Positions 1-12,500 are shown, counted from the stretch's first letter. The stretch: 45,436 nucleotides of DNA from Apiotrichum sp. Y4204 (GCA_025531455.1 JAMYHL010000140.1:1-45436); one strand, 5' to 3'. A program made the numbers and translations. The notes: generated by a model not told the origin, from the sequence alone.

Positions 1-438
1 CTGGCAGGTCGCGACTGTGACGAGCTTCATGGCTGGTCGGTTTCACGAGATAGGTGATAGAGCGATAAGAGAACTTGGACCTTGCCGAGAGATGGCCCCC
101 CCCTTCCCCCCCCCCCCCCATACTTAGTCACACACGGCAACTCTGGTAGAGTGGGGAAGTTGAGGACCCCGCAGGTGGAGGTTACCAGGCAGGCCCGGTC
201 AGTTCTGACGATCTGACACGTCGTACACGTCATAGTTCGTTCCACGTGCACCATGCAATAATGATAACGGGTATAACGGGCCAGTGGCCCAGCCATGCTC
301 CAGCCAGCGACAAACTCCATCTACGCGTTTCGTCAACACTTTGGCTGCATGGCTGACGCCTTACTTGGATTCTCTCTCTCTCACGTTCGAAAGTTCCTTT
401 CTCACACACACTTCCAACTCCCTACTCTGGATCTCAAC
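1..438. other. Gene-free left edge and leader of the prefoldin gene
   Basis: No coding region is supportable here. The stretch holds a C-rich homopolymer tract at about 96-119, interrupted by two T, and a pyrimidine-rich (TCTC) segment at about 370-400 just before the prefoldin start codon. That segment is typical of fungal core promoters and 5' leaders. Short ORFs on both strands have no recognisable content. Confidence 0.5.
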
Positions 439-1049
439 ATGGCCGAGCAGCAGGTACAGATTACCGACCTTGACCCTGTGCAGCTGCAGGAGGTTAAGAA
501 GCAGCTCGACGAGGTGAGTGCTTTGGACGGCTTGAAACCCCTCCACATCGACAAACTCGCCCCAAGCACGAGCTGACAGCAGGAACTGGACCACCTCACA
601 TCATCGTACAGTCAGCTCAAGCAAGCACAGGCCAAATTCAACAGCTGCATTGCGGACATCAATGAGCTCACTCCCGTGACCGAGAGTGAGTAGGCGTGCT
701 CTCATGCGCAGTTATGGCGGAAGCTAACCTTACAGACAAGCAGGTGCTTGTCCCCCTCACGTCGTCCCTGTACGTTCCCGGAAAGCTCGGAGATGTGAGC
801 AACGTCGTTGTCGATGTTGGTACGGGATACTATGTGAAGAAGGTGGGTGCACAGGTCTCTGTCACTTGCTGATCGCAGACCCGTGCCGAGGCTACTGCGC
901 ACTACAAGGGCAAGGCCGAGTTTGTCGCCAAGAACCTGCAGACGCTCCAGACCACGATTGAGCGCAAGCAGGAAAACGTCCAGAGTGTGGTTCAGGTCAT
1001 GCAGATGAAGCTCCAGGAGCAGCAGCAGCAACAGCAGCAGCAGGCGTGA
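439..1049 (+). CDS. GIM5: Prefoldin subunit 5 (GIM5/PFD5)
   Basis: An alpha-class subunit of the cytosolic prefoldin hexamer, which captures nascent actin and tubulin and passes them to the chaperonin CCT/TRiC. Four exons can be joined in phase: 439-513, 580-685, 736-842 and 879-1049, giving about 152 residues, the usual family size. The N-terminal helix starts [20 protein letters not shown]. The beta-hairpin region contains the conserved string [15 protein letters not shown], followed by [13 protein letters not shown]. The C-terminal coiled-coil helix ends in a poly-Gln tail encoded by CAG/CAA codons, which is lineage-specific. All three introns are short (66, 50 and 36 bases) with GTGAGT or GTGGGT donors. 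The gene is convergent with the Nudix gene, with about 150 bases between their stop codons. The family call is firm; the exact first exon rests on the only well-placed ATG. Confidence 0.93.
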
Positions 1050-1200
1050 TGTACGGACCGCTTCTCTTCTTCTCCGACCTTACTCCCTCCAATAATCATC
1101 ACGGTGGCCAGTACCCAAGTCCCACTGCATCACATTGTACCCTGCATGTATACCCTACAAACGAGATAAGTGTCCGTATGCGAGTCCATTGCGCCGCGGA

Positions 1201-2600
1201 CTACATGGGACATCCAACACCGATGCGACGGTGCATGTGCCACATGAGCTCGAGGTAGTTTGGCTCGTTCTCTGGCGTGACGAGCGAATGGCGCACGAGG
1301 AAATCAACGAGAATGAGCCCACAGTTGGGCTTGAACTCGCCGCGTTGGAGGGCAGCGATGGTTTCTGAGACGGTGAACAGCTGAGCGGGGTGAGCAGGGG
1401 TTCGAATACCATTCTAGTGGTTGTGCTTACAGCGAAGGACTCGACCTCGTCGTCGTGCGGACGTGGAAGGACATACTCGGGCGAGTCGCGAGGCGGAAGC
1501 TCGAGATCGTAAAGATATCTGAGATGAGCGTTATGCCTTTCTCCATGGGACAGTGTGTGGATCTCACTCGATTTCTGGGGTCAGCTGTCTGCCGGTTTAT
1601 TTTATCTCACCAGGCTGGAGATATCCGGCCGTCGTAATATAGAAGTACGTCGCCGCGCCGACGTTCCTGATCATATTAGAGAAGTTCTTCATGTTCTATT
1701 CACCTGAGACGCGGGCGGACAAGGGCTTCGGGAAGAGACGCCTCCTCATCGCACTCCTTGACCATCGACTCGAGTGGCGTGAGCCCAGCTGGGATTCCGC
1801 CAGCGACAGTCTGCGATCAGTCGACGCAGCGTTGGGATCAAAAGCCTCACATTGTCAAGCATACCGGGCCAGGTAGGCTTCGTAGGGCTGCGGCGCGGAA
1901 CCCAGATCTTCATATCCGGGCCGGAACCTTCGTAGGCTTCCAGTCAGTTCTACCCAGTCCATACCAGCATATCAGTCCCTCTCCAGCAACTCACCAGTCA
2001 TGTGCACACCGAAGGTTGCAAACCCAAACACTGCGCAAGCAGCACGCTCGCATGCAAAGGCAACATTGCTGAAAGGGGCGCCGTTCGGCGACAATGCAGC
2101 CGAGCGCGGTGAGGCGTAAATCGCATAGAGCTCGTCGCGCCATCCTGAGGTCAGCGACAAGTAGTAACAATTAATCATTGCCATGGATCAACTCAAAGTA
2201 CGTTTAGCACTCCTGCTCTGCACACTATTATCGCGAGGTTGGAACACTCACCGGCAAGCGCCTCCATGAACAATCCCCGCGCGCGCCATCCGGCCGCTGT
2301 TTTCGCAATCGCAGCATCCATACCCTCGCGCCCGCGATCGCGCACCACCGCTGAAAAGGTAACGGCAGCGACAGCGCCGTCGGCGTGCACTAGCTCATAG
2401 TTATCGCCGTCGCGGCCTTCCTGCTCCAGCTCGGCGAGAACGGGGGGGCGGAGCAGGCCGACGGGTGCGACACGCCCCACGTCCTCTGCGCACAGGTGGA
2501 ACGGCACGTAAAATTCGCCGGTCGTTGGGTGCGCGACGGGGTACGGCGTGCCATGGGTGGGGAAATTGTCCGCCGCCAGGACGAACGGGAGGAGGGACAT
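1201..2600 (-). CDS. DUF4743/Nudix hydrolase (thiamine pyrophosphokinase-related type)
   Basis: Seven exons on the minus strand join in phase: 2600-2252, 2144-1995, 1936-1851, 1810-1704, 1666-1611, 1540-1431 and 1380-1201, about 345 residues. The N-terminal half matches the DUF4743 region that precedes the Nudix fold in fungal and plant proteins such as yeast YJR142W; it includes GWRDELYAIYAS and FGFATFGVHMTAYEG. The Nudix segment begins TVAGGIPAGL at about residue 196 and carries the metal-binding core KECDEE at about 213-218. The box is imperfect: Lys replaces the usual Arg, and Leu sits where the first Glu normally is. Downstream ERHNAHLRYLYDLELPPRD is typical of this subfamily. Known relatives remove phosphate from damaged thiamine diphosphate forms; that substrate is inference here. 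An in-frame upstream ATG (2771) would add an unlikely leader, so the ATG at 2600 was chosen. Confidence 0.88.
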
Positions 2601-3987
2601 GGTGGGTGCTCTGCGGGTATCCAGACTGGGGAATGGCATAAGAGTTAACCACAGTGACGGGTTTAATGGGTCAATGGACAACAGTGTGGCGCGATGGTCG
2701 GTACGCCAGAGAGCAGAATGCGGGGACCCCGGATTTAACCACAGCGCCGAGTGCAAGCTTCCAGCTCCCATCTTGCATCCAGATCAGTTGCTTGACAGCG
2801 TTGACCGTCAGGCCGTCAGACATCGATAAGTTCATGGCCACGAATCACGGAACATGGTCATGACTGGGACATGGCAATATGCCTGGTTTCAGTACGAACG
2901 GGACCGACGCTGATGCACTGTTGTATGAAAGAACCATTTCATTCACTTCACACACTGGCAACATGGTTATCCGCCTCGCCACGGCCTTTCGTGCGCGGTT
3001 TCGGGCTCTGCAGCTGGCGCAGGTGCGCAGCGTGGAAAGACACAGAAGGACTGAAAGCAAAAAGCCCTAAGATCCTAAGAGTGCCTTAGGAATACTGGCC
3101 AAGTGGGCGCCGACAAGGGTGGCGCCGGGCTTGCAAGGTCCTCGGCATGAAGGGCGTTCAAGTCGCCACCGCCTCCTCAGTATGGAAGGTTGAGGGAAAC
3201 AGAGTCAGCCGTAGACTGAAAAAGGAATTCACAGGCCATAGGCCTTAGGGATGCTTGGCATGCAGTGTACGCCTCTGCGTCGATGGCGCTCCCCCACCCA
3301 GCCACAACGTGCACCCTCTGGGATCGCATGGACAATCATATGGGGCCATCGAGCTGCAGAGGCGTAGACTGTTTGACCCTCACAAACATGCTGAGGAGCG
3401 TGGGGGCCAAGAGAGCAACCCGTTTTGCTCATCGCGTCGGGGATCCGGAGAGGACCTTTTGAGACTGCTCCGCCCCCTTTCGGTGATGTTTGGAAATTGG
3501 GTGGCATGTAACGGCGATCTCAACAATGTGCGCAAGTAGGGGGGTCGAGGTATTGCCGAAGAATCGGCATGAAGTGGGCAGTGGTCAGCCGGAAGAATAA
3601 AAATACAAAATGATCACAAAAAATAGAGAAAAACAAGAACGAAATGAAGTGGTCCAAGGAATCAACAGATTCTCAGCTCTCAGCCTGCTGGTCAACATTT
3701 CAAGTTGTTTGTGGACGACCGTGACGCCACTGACAGAGTACAGCGCCTCAGAGTCGTTGGGGCGCTTGATGACAGTACATTGCATGGTAACGATATCTGT
3801 CAACGGCTCATGGACAGCACAGTCGTCGACAGGCCCAATACAGCCGACACGATACATCCAACCACGGATAGTAGTATATCAGCACTACCTCCACAACCGC
3901 CGTGCTCGGTGATCGGGGACAAGCTGCCGTTGTAAAACCTTGGTTGGAGAGTGTCTGGGCTTTGGAGGGCCCTGCGAGTGCGCCAGG

Positions 3988-4042
3988 GCCAAGTCGCCAA
4001 GTGGCAAGTGGCCAAGTGGCAAGTGGCCAAGTGGCCAAGTGG
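3988..4042. repeat. Tandem CCAAGTGG/CAAGTGG microrepeat
   Basis: About seven head-to-tail units alternating between 8 bases (CCAAGTGG) and 7 bases (CAAGTGG), with one CCAAGTCG variant at the left. It lies in gene-free DNA. The mixed unit length points to replication slippage. Confidence 0.8.
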
Positions 4043-4083
4043 GGCCGTTGATCTGACATACAGTTGCGTCGACCCATCGACCC

Positions 4084-4116
4084 ACTGATCCACTGATCAA
4101 CTGATCAACTGATCAA
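4084..4116. repeat. Four copies of an 8-base unit, ACTGATCA
   Basis: Four consecutive 8-base units; the first reads ACTGATCC and the other three are exact. The unit contains TGATCA, which is its own reverse complement. It sits about 40 bases to the right of the CCAAGTGG repeat. Confidence 0.85.
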
Positions 4117-5414
4117 CAAGCGACCGATCTAGTGCGATCGGTGAATCGGTGTCTGCAAACGCGCAAACCCAGTCGGACCACAATGGCCCGTGGCCCAATC
4201 GGCGATGGGCCTGTCAATCGTAAGCCAAGGGTGATGGGCAGCGCATCACCCAACATAATCTACCACAATGATGTTTGCTTCTTTGCCACACTTCATCTGA
4301 AACGCAATACTCAGGACTCCTTTGTTGGCAAGAAAACTCGAATCGATTAGAGAATGGCATTACCTCTCATGTCGAATATCTGAAGATCTGAAGCGTCTGC
4401 AGGTGCACAGTTCCGATCGTCTTGCCCCGGCTTCCCAGGGCTGGATGGTTGTGATTGTTGGGCTTGAGATACGTCATATGCCGTATTCCTGATCATGGTA
4501 CGGAACTGTGTGGAACGCGTTTCGAGGCATCTACGACCCCGACCACCCCGTCTCTTGCTTGATTTTTCCGCACAAGCCCCGAGGCTTGCTCTTTCAGATC
4601 CGCTCTTCAACACAATTCGCGCACGAGATCAGGGATCAAACGCCACTGTGCGCCAGAAGCGCCACAGCGCCTCGCTTCGCCGTTCAATGTATCTTGGTTC
4701 TGAGTGGGTAGTACCCCCGAGCCAACCACGGGTCTCCCGCACGGCGCAAAACTGCGCACTTGTCGCGGTAGCACTTCGGCAGGTGCCTTAGAGCGATATA
4801 AGGAAGACTTGCTAGACAAAGGGCGGCCCGGTGGCCGGCGAATAGAGACGAGCGAGGCATAAGGGGTCAGGAAGCGCAAGCATGCAGGAATGACGACGCC
4901 TTCGGCCTGCAAACCAAAGGCAGCAGTACTTGTGCAGCTACCATCTAGCCATCTGGCCATCTCGAAACAAGTGTCCCATGTCCTGGACGACCTAGAAGGA
5001 TGACAAAGAAACCCTGAGCTATACAAAGTTGATCTGGCCCGCGAGCGTGCAGAGTGGGGGTGCATGGGCTCAGGGTACTGAGTGAGCTAGGAGCTAGGAG
5101 GTTTGCAGGAGGCTCGGGCGTTCAAGGGTTCGGCAGGTGTTGTGCCGCAGTGTTGTGGTAACAGAAGTTTGCGCGTTGGACACGGGAATTAGGATCAAGG
5201 GAGGGCGCCGTAGCCGTCGTGCCGACTATGACGACAGAGTTCCTGTCCCAAGCGAATCCGGATTATTATCTGGCAGTCGGTAAGGCACGGCCAAAACAAA
5301 AGCCTAGATCTTCTGAATGGCTTTGAACTATTCCACCGATCCACCGCCCATAACGCCCACACACGTCATAAGGTATGAGAAACAGGGAGATCTCTAGACC
5401 TTTTATGGAGCAGT

Positions 5415-5446
5415 GCCTGCTGGCCTGCTGGCCTGCTGGCCTGCTG
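5415..5446. repeat. Four copies of an 8-base unit, GCCTGCTG
   Basis: Four exact, contiguous 8-base units in gene-free DNA. No gene or promoter element is visible nearby. Confidence 0.85.
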
Positions 5447-6571
5447 ACTGCAAAGCGCATAGCTGTATAGAAACAAAGAAACGCGGATCGCACACGGATC
5501 GCCGTCATGTTCGGTATCCTTATCATTCTTGTCCCAGTGCCTCGTTAATTGCAAGTGTGGATACACAGATGCATGGACGACTTTATGACCGGTTGTCTCA
5601 TGTGGGGAGTGCGTTACACAGCATTTGGGAGTATGTACTACACAAGTTGGGAGGCATGGGAGGCTTGTGGGCGAGGAGGGGCTAGGCAGACGAGCGCCAT
5701 CGTCATCACGAATGTGATCGTCGCCAAACAGTACAAGTTCCACCGGTCGAGCAGTACTGAGGGTAGAAGCGGCGGCAACAGTAGTAGTAGTCTCAACCCC
5801 GAGGAATTGAGGAATTGCGTGGGGATCGCAAGGAACTAGTCTAGAATCGAAAAGGGATGGCGTTGGTCATCCCGATTGGCCTGATTCCTGAAAGTTCCCC
5901 CTCACACCACCTGTCTCCCACCTCCCCTTCACTCCATAGCTCCAAAGTCCCAACCCCACACATGGCCACACCACACACAGGACACAGGCACGGCGGGCAC
6001 GGCGGCACCGACACACCGTACGCACCGCGCACCGAGCGGCCGTTGCAACAACCCCCTTGCATCTACCGCTATACCGCTGTTTGTCGATAAATAACCCCTC
6101 CCCCCCTTTTCAGCCCGATCACCCCCATAACGTCCGCATCAGTCGCGCGAGTTTTCAGCGTAGGTGCACAAGTGTTCAGAATTAAATGGCCACTCTTTGT
6201 TCATCGCAGGTGTGGCCCTCGGCACAACATGCACTTCCTCATATTAAACGGGGAGGCATTTGCATCATGTCTTCACACTAACCGCTGGAACAAACTTAAA
6301 GAAACCGGCCGGGAATTTGGCGGGCACAGCCGTGCTCAAAGCGATATGCATTGGCATCTTGGTTTCAAAGACTGAAGTGTATGTGGTGTGTTGTGCTCGA
6401 ATATCAATAGTCATGGTCACCTCATACCTCCTCTAGAACGCTGTATCGACCCTTCATGTCCGGATGCTCTGGCGCTGCTCCTAGCGACCAAAAGACGGAA
6501 TGCGTTATTGAAAGGTCTTCAAAGTATGCCCTACAGGCCCTACAGAGCTACAGACCTTGTCGATTTGTAGA

Positions 6572-6595
6572 CTTCTGATCTTCTGATCTTCTGAC
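6572..6595. repeat. Three copies of an 8-base unit, CTTCTGAT
   Basis: Three consecutive 8-base units; the last ends in C instead of T. A looser CTACAG-rich repeat lies just to the left, at about 6529-6555. Confidence 0.75.
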
Positions 6596-7536
6596 ATACG
6601 GCATTTCATTCCACATGCTCTGTGCTCCTCTGAGCCAAACCGTCTGCCTGGCTGTCTCTGCATATCTGGCCGGTTCTGTGGCTTTTTCCTTGGCTGTTCG
6701 GCCCTCGAGCCCTCATGTGGTCTGGTTCTTTGGTTGCCTCATCCGGGTCCTGGCACTGTTCCTGGTTGGTTCCACTACTCCGACGATCCGATCCGAGCCA
6801 ATTATCGAGATTCAGGATCCCGCCTTGTTTTTCGTGCCGCTTGAAGGGCCCCCTCTCTGTGCCTTGCCTCTCTGGCTTCTCTTGCCGGCTGCCCTCCCCA
6901 GCTCTGCCTCATTCCCTTTCACGCCCTCAGCCTCAACGTGCTCAGCTTGGCTGCGGCTCTCACATGCCTCGCGGGCCTCGCGATTAGTTATGGAATTACG
7001 GATTGACTGACCGACCAAAAACTCAATTGTCCTTTCCTCCCCCCCTCTCTTCGCCCCCACCCCCCTACACCCTTTTCGGGTTCGTATTCAGTAGTAGAAG
7101 GTGCAGTAGTAGTTGTATACAGTAGTAGTTGTACAGTACGACTCACTGGCTCTCCCACTTGTACCAGCAGTACGCACCGACCGCGCTGCCCGCGCGCCAG
7201 GCTCATCACATGCAAGGGACCTAAGGTCTGAGGAAGGTTTGGCTGGCGGGAGGGGTGATCTGTTCCTGAAAGTCCACCAATGGCCCAACAATATGCCACC
7301 CCCCCCGCGCGCCCCTTCCAGTGTCCCCTCTCTTCTGTTTCTTCTCTCTAACTTCCCTCCCCCCCCCCCGCCCCCACCAACCCCCACAAACCGCTCAACC
7401 CAAACTATCCAACCACGACGACCACCACACATCACCACCACTCCACAACTCGGCTCCATCACACGCTCTGGTTTCAACACATTCTCCATTCATCCTTCTC
7501 CATCCATCCACCCCATTCACAAATCCACTCTGCCCT

Positions 7537-7562
7537 CATCCATCCATCCATCCATCCATCCA
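7537..7562. repeat. (CATC)n microsatellite
   Basis: An uninterrupted run of CATC tetranucleotides, about six copies, inside a longer C- and T-rich stretch that also has imperfect CATC copies at about 7490-7510. Confidence 0.8.
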
Positions 7563-8399
7563 CCTTTCCGACCATCCTCTCTCCCACCGACTCCATCATT
7601 GTCAGCATTCCGACTCGAAATCACCTCACCAGTCATCAACGCATTCCATACACAGCCTAGTCATTACGTCCCCTTTCTCTTTGGTGTCGTGCCACGTCCA
7701 CAACAACGCCACGGTCTGGTCTCCAAACCCGATTACAGTCGCAACGCTCTCTTCGCCCGAATATTGGCACTGCTACCCCTGATCCCCTGACTGGAGAAGC
7801 AAGTGAGAGTACACATCACTCGCGGATTGAAGACCGTGCGCCTAGATCTTTGACCTTTGTGTCTGTGTGCAAAGCAACTGTCAACCGGTATCACCGGAAC
7901 CCCAGCAGCCAAGCGGTCAGGCAACCATCCCCTTACTACCCCTGTCATCAAACGCAAGTCCATTCTTTGGTGGCCATTGGTGATCTAGCAGAGGTGCATA
8001 CGAAGCGACACAACGAGCCTTGCTTGCAGCGCGCCGTACGCAATACACACCACCCCCAAAAGCACTGTTGCCAAACGGTCTGTGCGGAGGCTCTTTTTTG
8101 AGACGCATAGGAACGCTAGGCCGATCCGCGGGCCCCTCCCCACGATAGCCACTAGCCACGATCCTCGCACGATCCTCGCAACAGCCACATAGCACGAGAC
8201 GCACGCGCATATCCCGGCGTGTACAAGACCCGACCCGGTTGTCATCACCAGCAGCGATCCGTGCTCGGCGCCGCCTTGCCCGCCAACAGCGCCCCACTCT
8301 GCCTCGCCCTTTTGCCTGTGATACCTCGTGGAAATCGCTGGACTCGGCCCGTGCCATTCCATCTTTACAGCTCGTCCGTTTCCGACTAGCTGGTATCCG

Positions 8400-8990
8400 A
8401 TATTCTCCTCCCGTGCGCCTCGCCGTTTTTGTGGATCTTCTGGCCCCTCCACGGCCTTCGCCAGCTTCTCTCTCTCCCTCTCCCTCCCCATCCCCTCTTC
8501 TGGTTCCTGTTGGCGCACAAGAGGCGTACGCCACAAAAAGCGCACAGATCCTCGGCAGCTTGCTTCTTGGTCTTTTCGCTGCCTTCCGCCTCTGCCCTTG
8601 CGCCCCCGCACCTCGCCGACCACCACAACTTGGAGCGCACGCGCACACACCCCTGCTTCCTTTTGCGTGGTTGTGTTGAGAGACACTCGACCAGTTTGTG
8701 CCAACACGGTCGCCCTCCTCTTCTGGCGCTGTCTCCCTCTCATCCTTCATTGCTTACACAACACGCTGGTGCGCCGAGCGACCCACAGACGTTTGACGTT
8801 TGACCGTGCTCTTCTTGCGCTCTTGTGCGTGCGTGCGTGTGTGTGCGTGACTACGATTCTGTTGTGTTCGTTGCCGTCGCCGTCTATCTCTCTTCATCCC
8901 AACCGGCACCCCTCACTCCATTCGATTCATTTTCTTTCTCTCCCGTCATCGCACAATCTCGCGGTCTGCCTGGCGTAAGGTCGAATTGTC
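8400..8990 (+). promoter_or_regulatory. Pyrimidine-rich upstream region of SSN6
   Basis: The plus strand is dominated by C and T for almost 600 bases, with the densest CTCTCTCC runs at about 8465-8510 and 8720-8745. Long pyrimidine-rich strands of this kind are common in fungal promoters and long 5' leaders. It lies 0.5-1.1 kb before the SSN6 start codon on the coding strand. The position of the transcription start is unknown. Confidence 0.4.
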
Positions 8991-9243
8991 GCTTTTCCAT
9001 TCCGTCATCTCTTGCCTCTTGGTTCCACCGTCGAATCCAGTCGACGTTGACATTCGGTTTGAGTGAGCGTTCCCCTGCAACATCGATCCACTTATCGATT
9101 CATCTTGGCAGGGATCCATCCAATCCCTCCAGACTCAAATCCTTCGCCCTCGTTTGAGAAGGCTCTGAAGCCGTCTGGCACATCGGTGCCAAAGGCTTCT
9201 CATATACACCTTCCATTCCCTGTCGGGCTTCAGTTGGATTCTG

Positions 9244-9508
9244 GTAAGTGCTCTTCTAATCTTTGACTTTCCGCCTTGTGCGCCACTGCGCCATCACCTG
9301 CCGCGATAGGAGCGCCTTCTGCCGGTCGTCTCCTGTCACATCCTCAGATGTGGGCATGTACGGGCAACACACCCACAAGCTCGCGGCATCAGCATCCCCA
9401 AGGGGACGGTGGCCAAAGTCAAGGTGGATGGAAGTCACTCATTCGAAAGATTGAGGGTGGCGTTGCATCAATACTCAGAGTTCGGAAATACAGATGCTAA
9501 TGCTCCAG
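9244..9508 (+). other. Probable intron in the SSN6 5' untranslated region
   Basis: A consensus GTAAGT donor at 9244 follows ATTCTG, and a GCTAATGCTCCAG branch-point/acceptor ends at 9508, just five bases before the SSN6 ATG at 9514. The interval has no convincing coding content that joins the SSN6 frame. The spacing between the putative branch point and the acceptor is short, so an alternative acceptor is possible. Confidence 0.4.
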
Positions 9509-9513
9509 CAAAC

Positions 9514-12500
9514 ATGGCACCAGCCGACTCGCGAGTCCCTCACCACATGTCGATGCACTCGTCCTACCCTCCTCCGGGACCGGGATATGCATCGCAACCA
9601 TCACACCCTATGCACCACCATCCATCCGCCCGTCAACTTTCGACCGGGCCCCCTCCTATGCCGGTTGGCGGACCCCCTCCCCCTCTCCCTGTAAACGGTC
9701 CTCCCAGTGCTGGAATGCCCATGTCAGGACCTCCGCCTCCGCCAGAAGCAGTCGCTCCACCCCCACCCGCCCCCGTTTCCAATGGCCACAGCCATGGAAC
9801 GCCAGCCCCGGCTGGAATGAGCGCAGCTGCTCGAGCTGGCAAAGAGAAGCAGGACGCCCTCTTTGAACAGCTCGCAACAGCGAATGAAAACACATGGATG
9901 CTGATCGGTATGTTCCAATCGCGAGGACAACGCCATTCGTACGTCCGTCCGTGCTGATTGACCCCCAGGTGCCGTCTCGGAGCAAATGAACGATCAAAAC
10001 CGTGCACTGGAAGCCTTCGAACATGCACTGCGTCACAATCCCAACTCTCTCCTGAGTCTTAATGCGGTTGCCTCCATTTGGCGGAGCCGCGATCAGTTTG
10101 ACAAGGCTATTGAGTATTTTCAGCACATCCTTAACATTAAGCAGGACAACGGCGAGGTCTGGGGATCAATGGGTAGGAATTATTGGGCGATCAGAACTGA
10201 CACGCCAGGTCACTGTCTTCTGATGAAGGATGATTTGCCCAAGGCGTACACTGCCTACCAACAGGCTCTCCATTACCTTCCAAACCCGAAGGTCAGTGGA
10301 TCGTGGATATGCTCAGACACAAATGCTGACCTCCTCAGGAACCCAAACTTTGGTACGGTATCGGCATTCTGTACGACCGTTATGGCTCTTTTGAGCACGC
10401 GGAGGAAGCGTTCTCGAGCGTTTTGAAAATGGATAGGAGTGAGCTCAACATCAAAAGCATGACGCTGACTTTTAGACTTTGAGAAGGCCAATGAGATCTA
10501 CTTCCGCCTGGGTATCATCTACAAGCATCAGCGCAAGTATGCCCAATCGCTTCATTGTTTCCGCTACATTATCGACAACCCTCCCAGGCCTCTGACGTCT
10601 TGGGACATTTGGTTCCAGCTCGGCCATGTCTACGAGCTCGATCGCGATTACGTCTCGGCACGCGAAGCGTACATGCGCGTTCTCAGTCACCAGCCCGATC
10701 ACGCCAAGGTGCTCCAGCAGCTTGGGTGGTTATACACTCAGCCAGGCGCGCCCTTCGCCAACCAGGAGCAAGGAGTCGCTTACCTTACAAAGAGTCTTGA
10801 AACGGATGGCTCCGATGCCCAAAGCTGGTATCTGCTCGGGCGTGCCTTCATGGCGGGTCAACGTTACAACAAAGCTTATGAAGCGTACCAGCAGGCGGTG
10901 TACCGCGATGGGCGAAACCCGACCTTCTGGTGCTCAATTGGTGTGCTTTACTTCCAAATCAACCAATACCGTGACGCGCTCGATGCGTATTCCCGTGCGA
11001 TTCGCATCAACCCGTACATCTCCGAGGTATGGTACAACCTCGGCAGCCTGTATGAGTCGTGCAACAACCAGATTACGGATGCTATCGACGCCTACTCTCG
11101 CGCCGCAGATTTGGATCCTACGAACACCGCCATCAAGCACCGTCTTCAGCTACTGCAGAACGGCGGCAACCAGCCTATCCCTCCTCCGCCAGCCCCAGTC
11201 GATGTTCACCCTTCGCAGTACAACCCTCCCCCTCAGGGCTACGGAGCTAACGGGAGCCCAGGTGGCTCGCCCCGTTTGGGCCATCCTCCTCCACCTCCAG
11301 TGGGTGGTCCGCTACCCGGAGACGATCATGCTGTTGCTCAGCCTGGTCGTGGAGATTTGCCGGCCCCTCCTCCAGAGTTCAACCGTCAGCACTCGCCAGG
11401 GCCTTTCCGCGGCGGCGGACCACCGCCGTTGGCAAACGTTGACGAGTCTCGTGGTAACATGTCGCGTCATGCACCGCTGGGACCTATCGATACGGATCGT
11501 CCTGGGCCTCGCGACATGCGTGAGCAATTCCGTGATGGTCCGCGTGGTGGCCCTGCGCCTGGAGGACCTCCGGGTCCTGGTTTCAACGGAGGTCCACCCA
11601 TGCCTACCAGGTATGACCCAACGCACGACGGTCCCCCGCCCACTTCACCAAGACGTCGCCATCAGGAACCAGGCCCTCCCCCTCAAGGCTACCCTGCGTA
11701 CCCTCCTGGACCTCCGCACGCCGGATTCCGGGACCATGAAGAATGGGAGCGCCGTGGTGGCGATCCCCGTGACCCACGCGATCCTCGAGTCTCGGGCATG
11801 CCACCGCACGACCCTCGCGGGCCGTCGCCTCGGCCCAGCGATCGCCACCCTGGAGACCCCCGTGGGCCGATGGGCCGCAGCGACTCGCGCGATTTCCAAC
11901 GACCGCCTGACGGCTTCCATCGGCCTCCGTATGGTGGCCCCATGGGTTATCCGCCTGGAGAGCGCCCTGATGATTTCCGTGACCCTCGTGATATTCGTGA
12001 CCCCCGCGATCCTCGCATGGGTTACCCTGAGAACGAGCGAATGCCTCCTGGATGGGATCGTAACGGGCCCCCACCGTCAGTCATGCGCGAGGCATCTGAC
12101 ATGCGTGCACCAAGCCCTGCGGCTTCGACAAGTTCGAGGGCGAGCAGGCGTGGAGGAACTGTTAAGAAAGAGGATGACAAGCGAAAGCCGTCCGCGCCGA
12201 AGGGACGTATGGACCCCAAGGGTCGTGGCGGTCGCATGAATGGTGATGAGGCCAGTCCCCGCCCCAGCCCTGCACCATCTCACGCGTCATCAGGACAGCG
12301 TACCACGCATCCTAGCCGGACGATTGACGAGGGTAAGTGGCCACGCTCCATCTCTGCTGGCGCGACAGGCACTGACTCCCCCGCAGATTATGACGAGGGT
12401 GCGGCCGATGCGCTCATGTTCTTGCACGCCGATCGCCGTGCGCCATCGGCACCGGTTCAGCCGCCTCCTGAGAGGAGCCCGCCCAACTCCATTGCTGGCA

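Larger units (their letters stand above)
2601..9243. other. Long gene-poor region upstream of SSN6
   Basis: Almost 6.7 kb with no ORF showing a recognisable domain and no spliceable series of exons that I could find. Reading frames of 60-280 codons occur on both strands but look like chance frames in GC-rich or pyrimidine-rich DNA. The stretch holds several short tandem repeats, listed separately, and a strongly CT-rich block on the plus strand from about 8400 to 8990. It probably combines the promoter of the Nudix gene (just above 2600), the large upstream regulatory region of SSN6, and possibly an unannotated non-coding transcript. None of these roles is proven by sequence alone. Confidence 0.5.

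Noticed and set aside
6615..7010. 131-codon hydrophobic plus-strand frame
   Set aside because: Hydrophobicity follows from CT-rich codons; no start context, domain or splice partners supported it.
7917..8750. 277-codon minus-strand frame and overlapping plus-strand frames
   Set aside because: Arises from a long purine/pyrimidine-biased stretch that rarely contains stop codons; Arg/Gly-rich, no domain, several frames open at once.
10626..12239. 537-codon plus-strand frame overlapping SSN6
   Set aside because: It lies wholly inside SSN6 exon 5 in another frame and has no domain; the SSN6 frame has clear TPR repeats.
12333..12386. Reading through the 54 bases as SSN6 coding sequence
   Set aside because: The frame stays open, but GTAAGT donor, GACTCCCCCGCAG acceptor and length match the other introns; kept as an intron, with retention noted.
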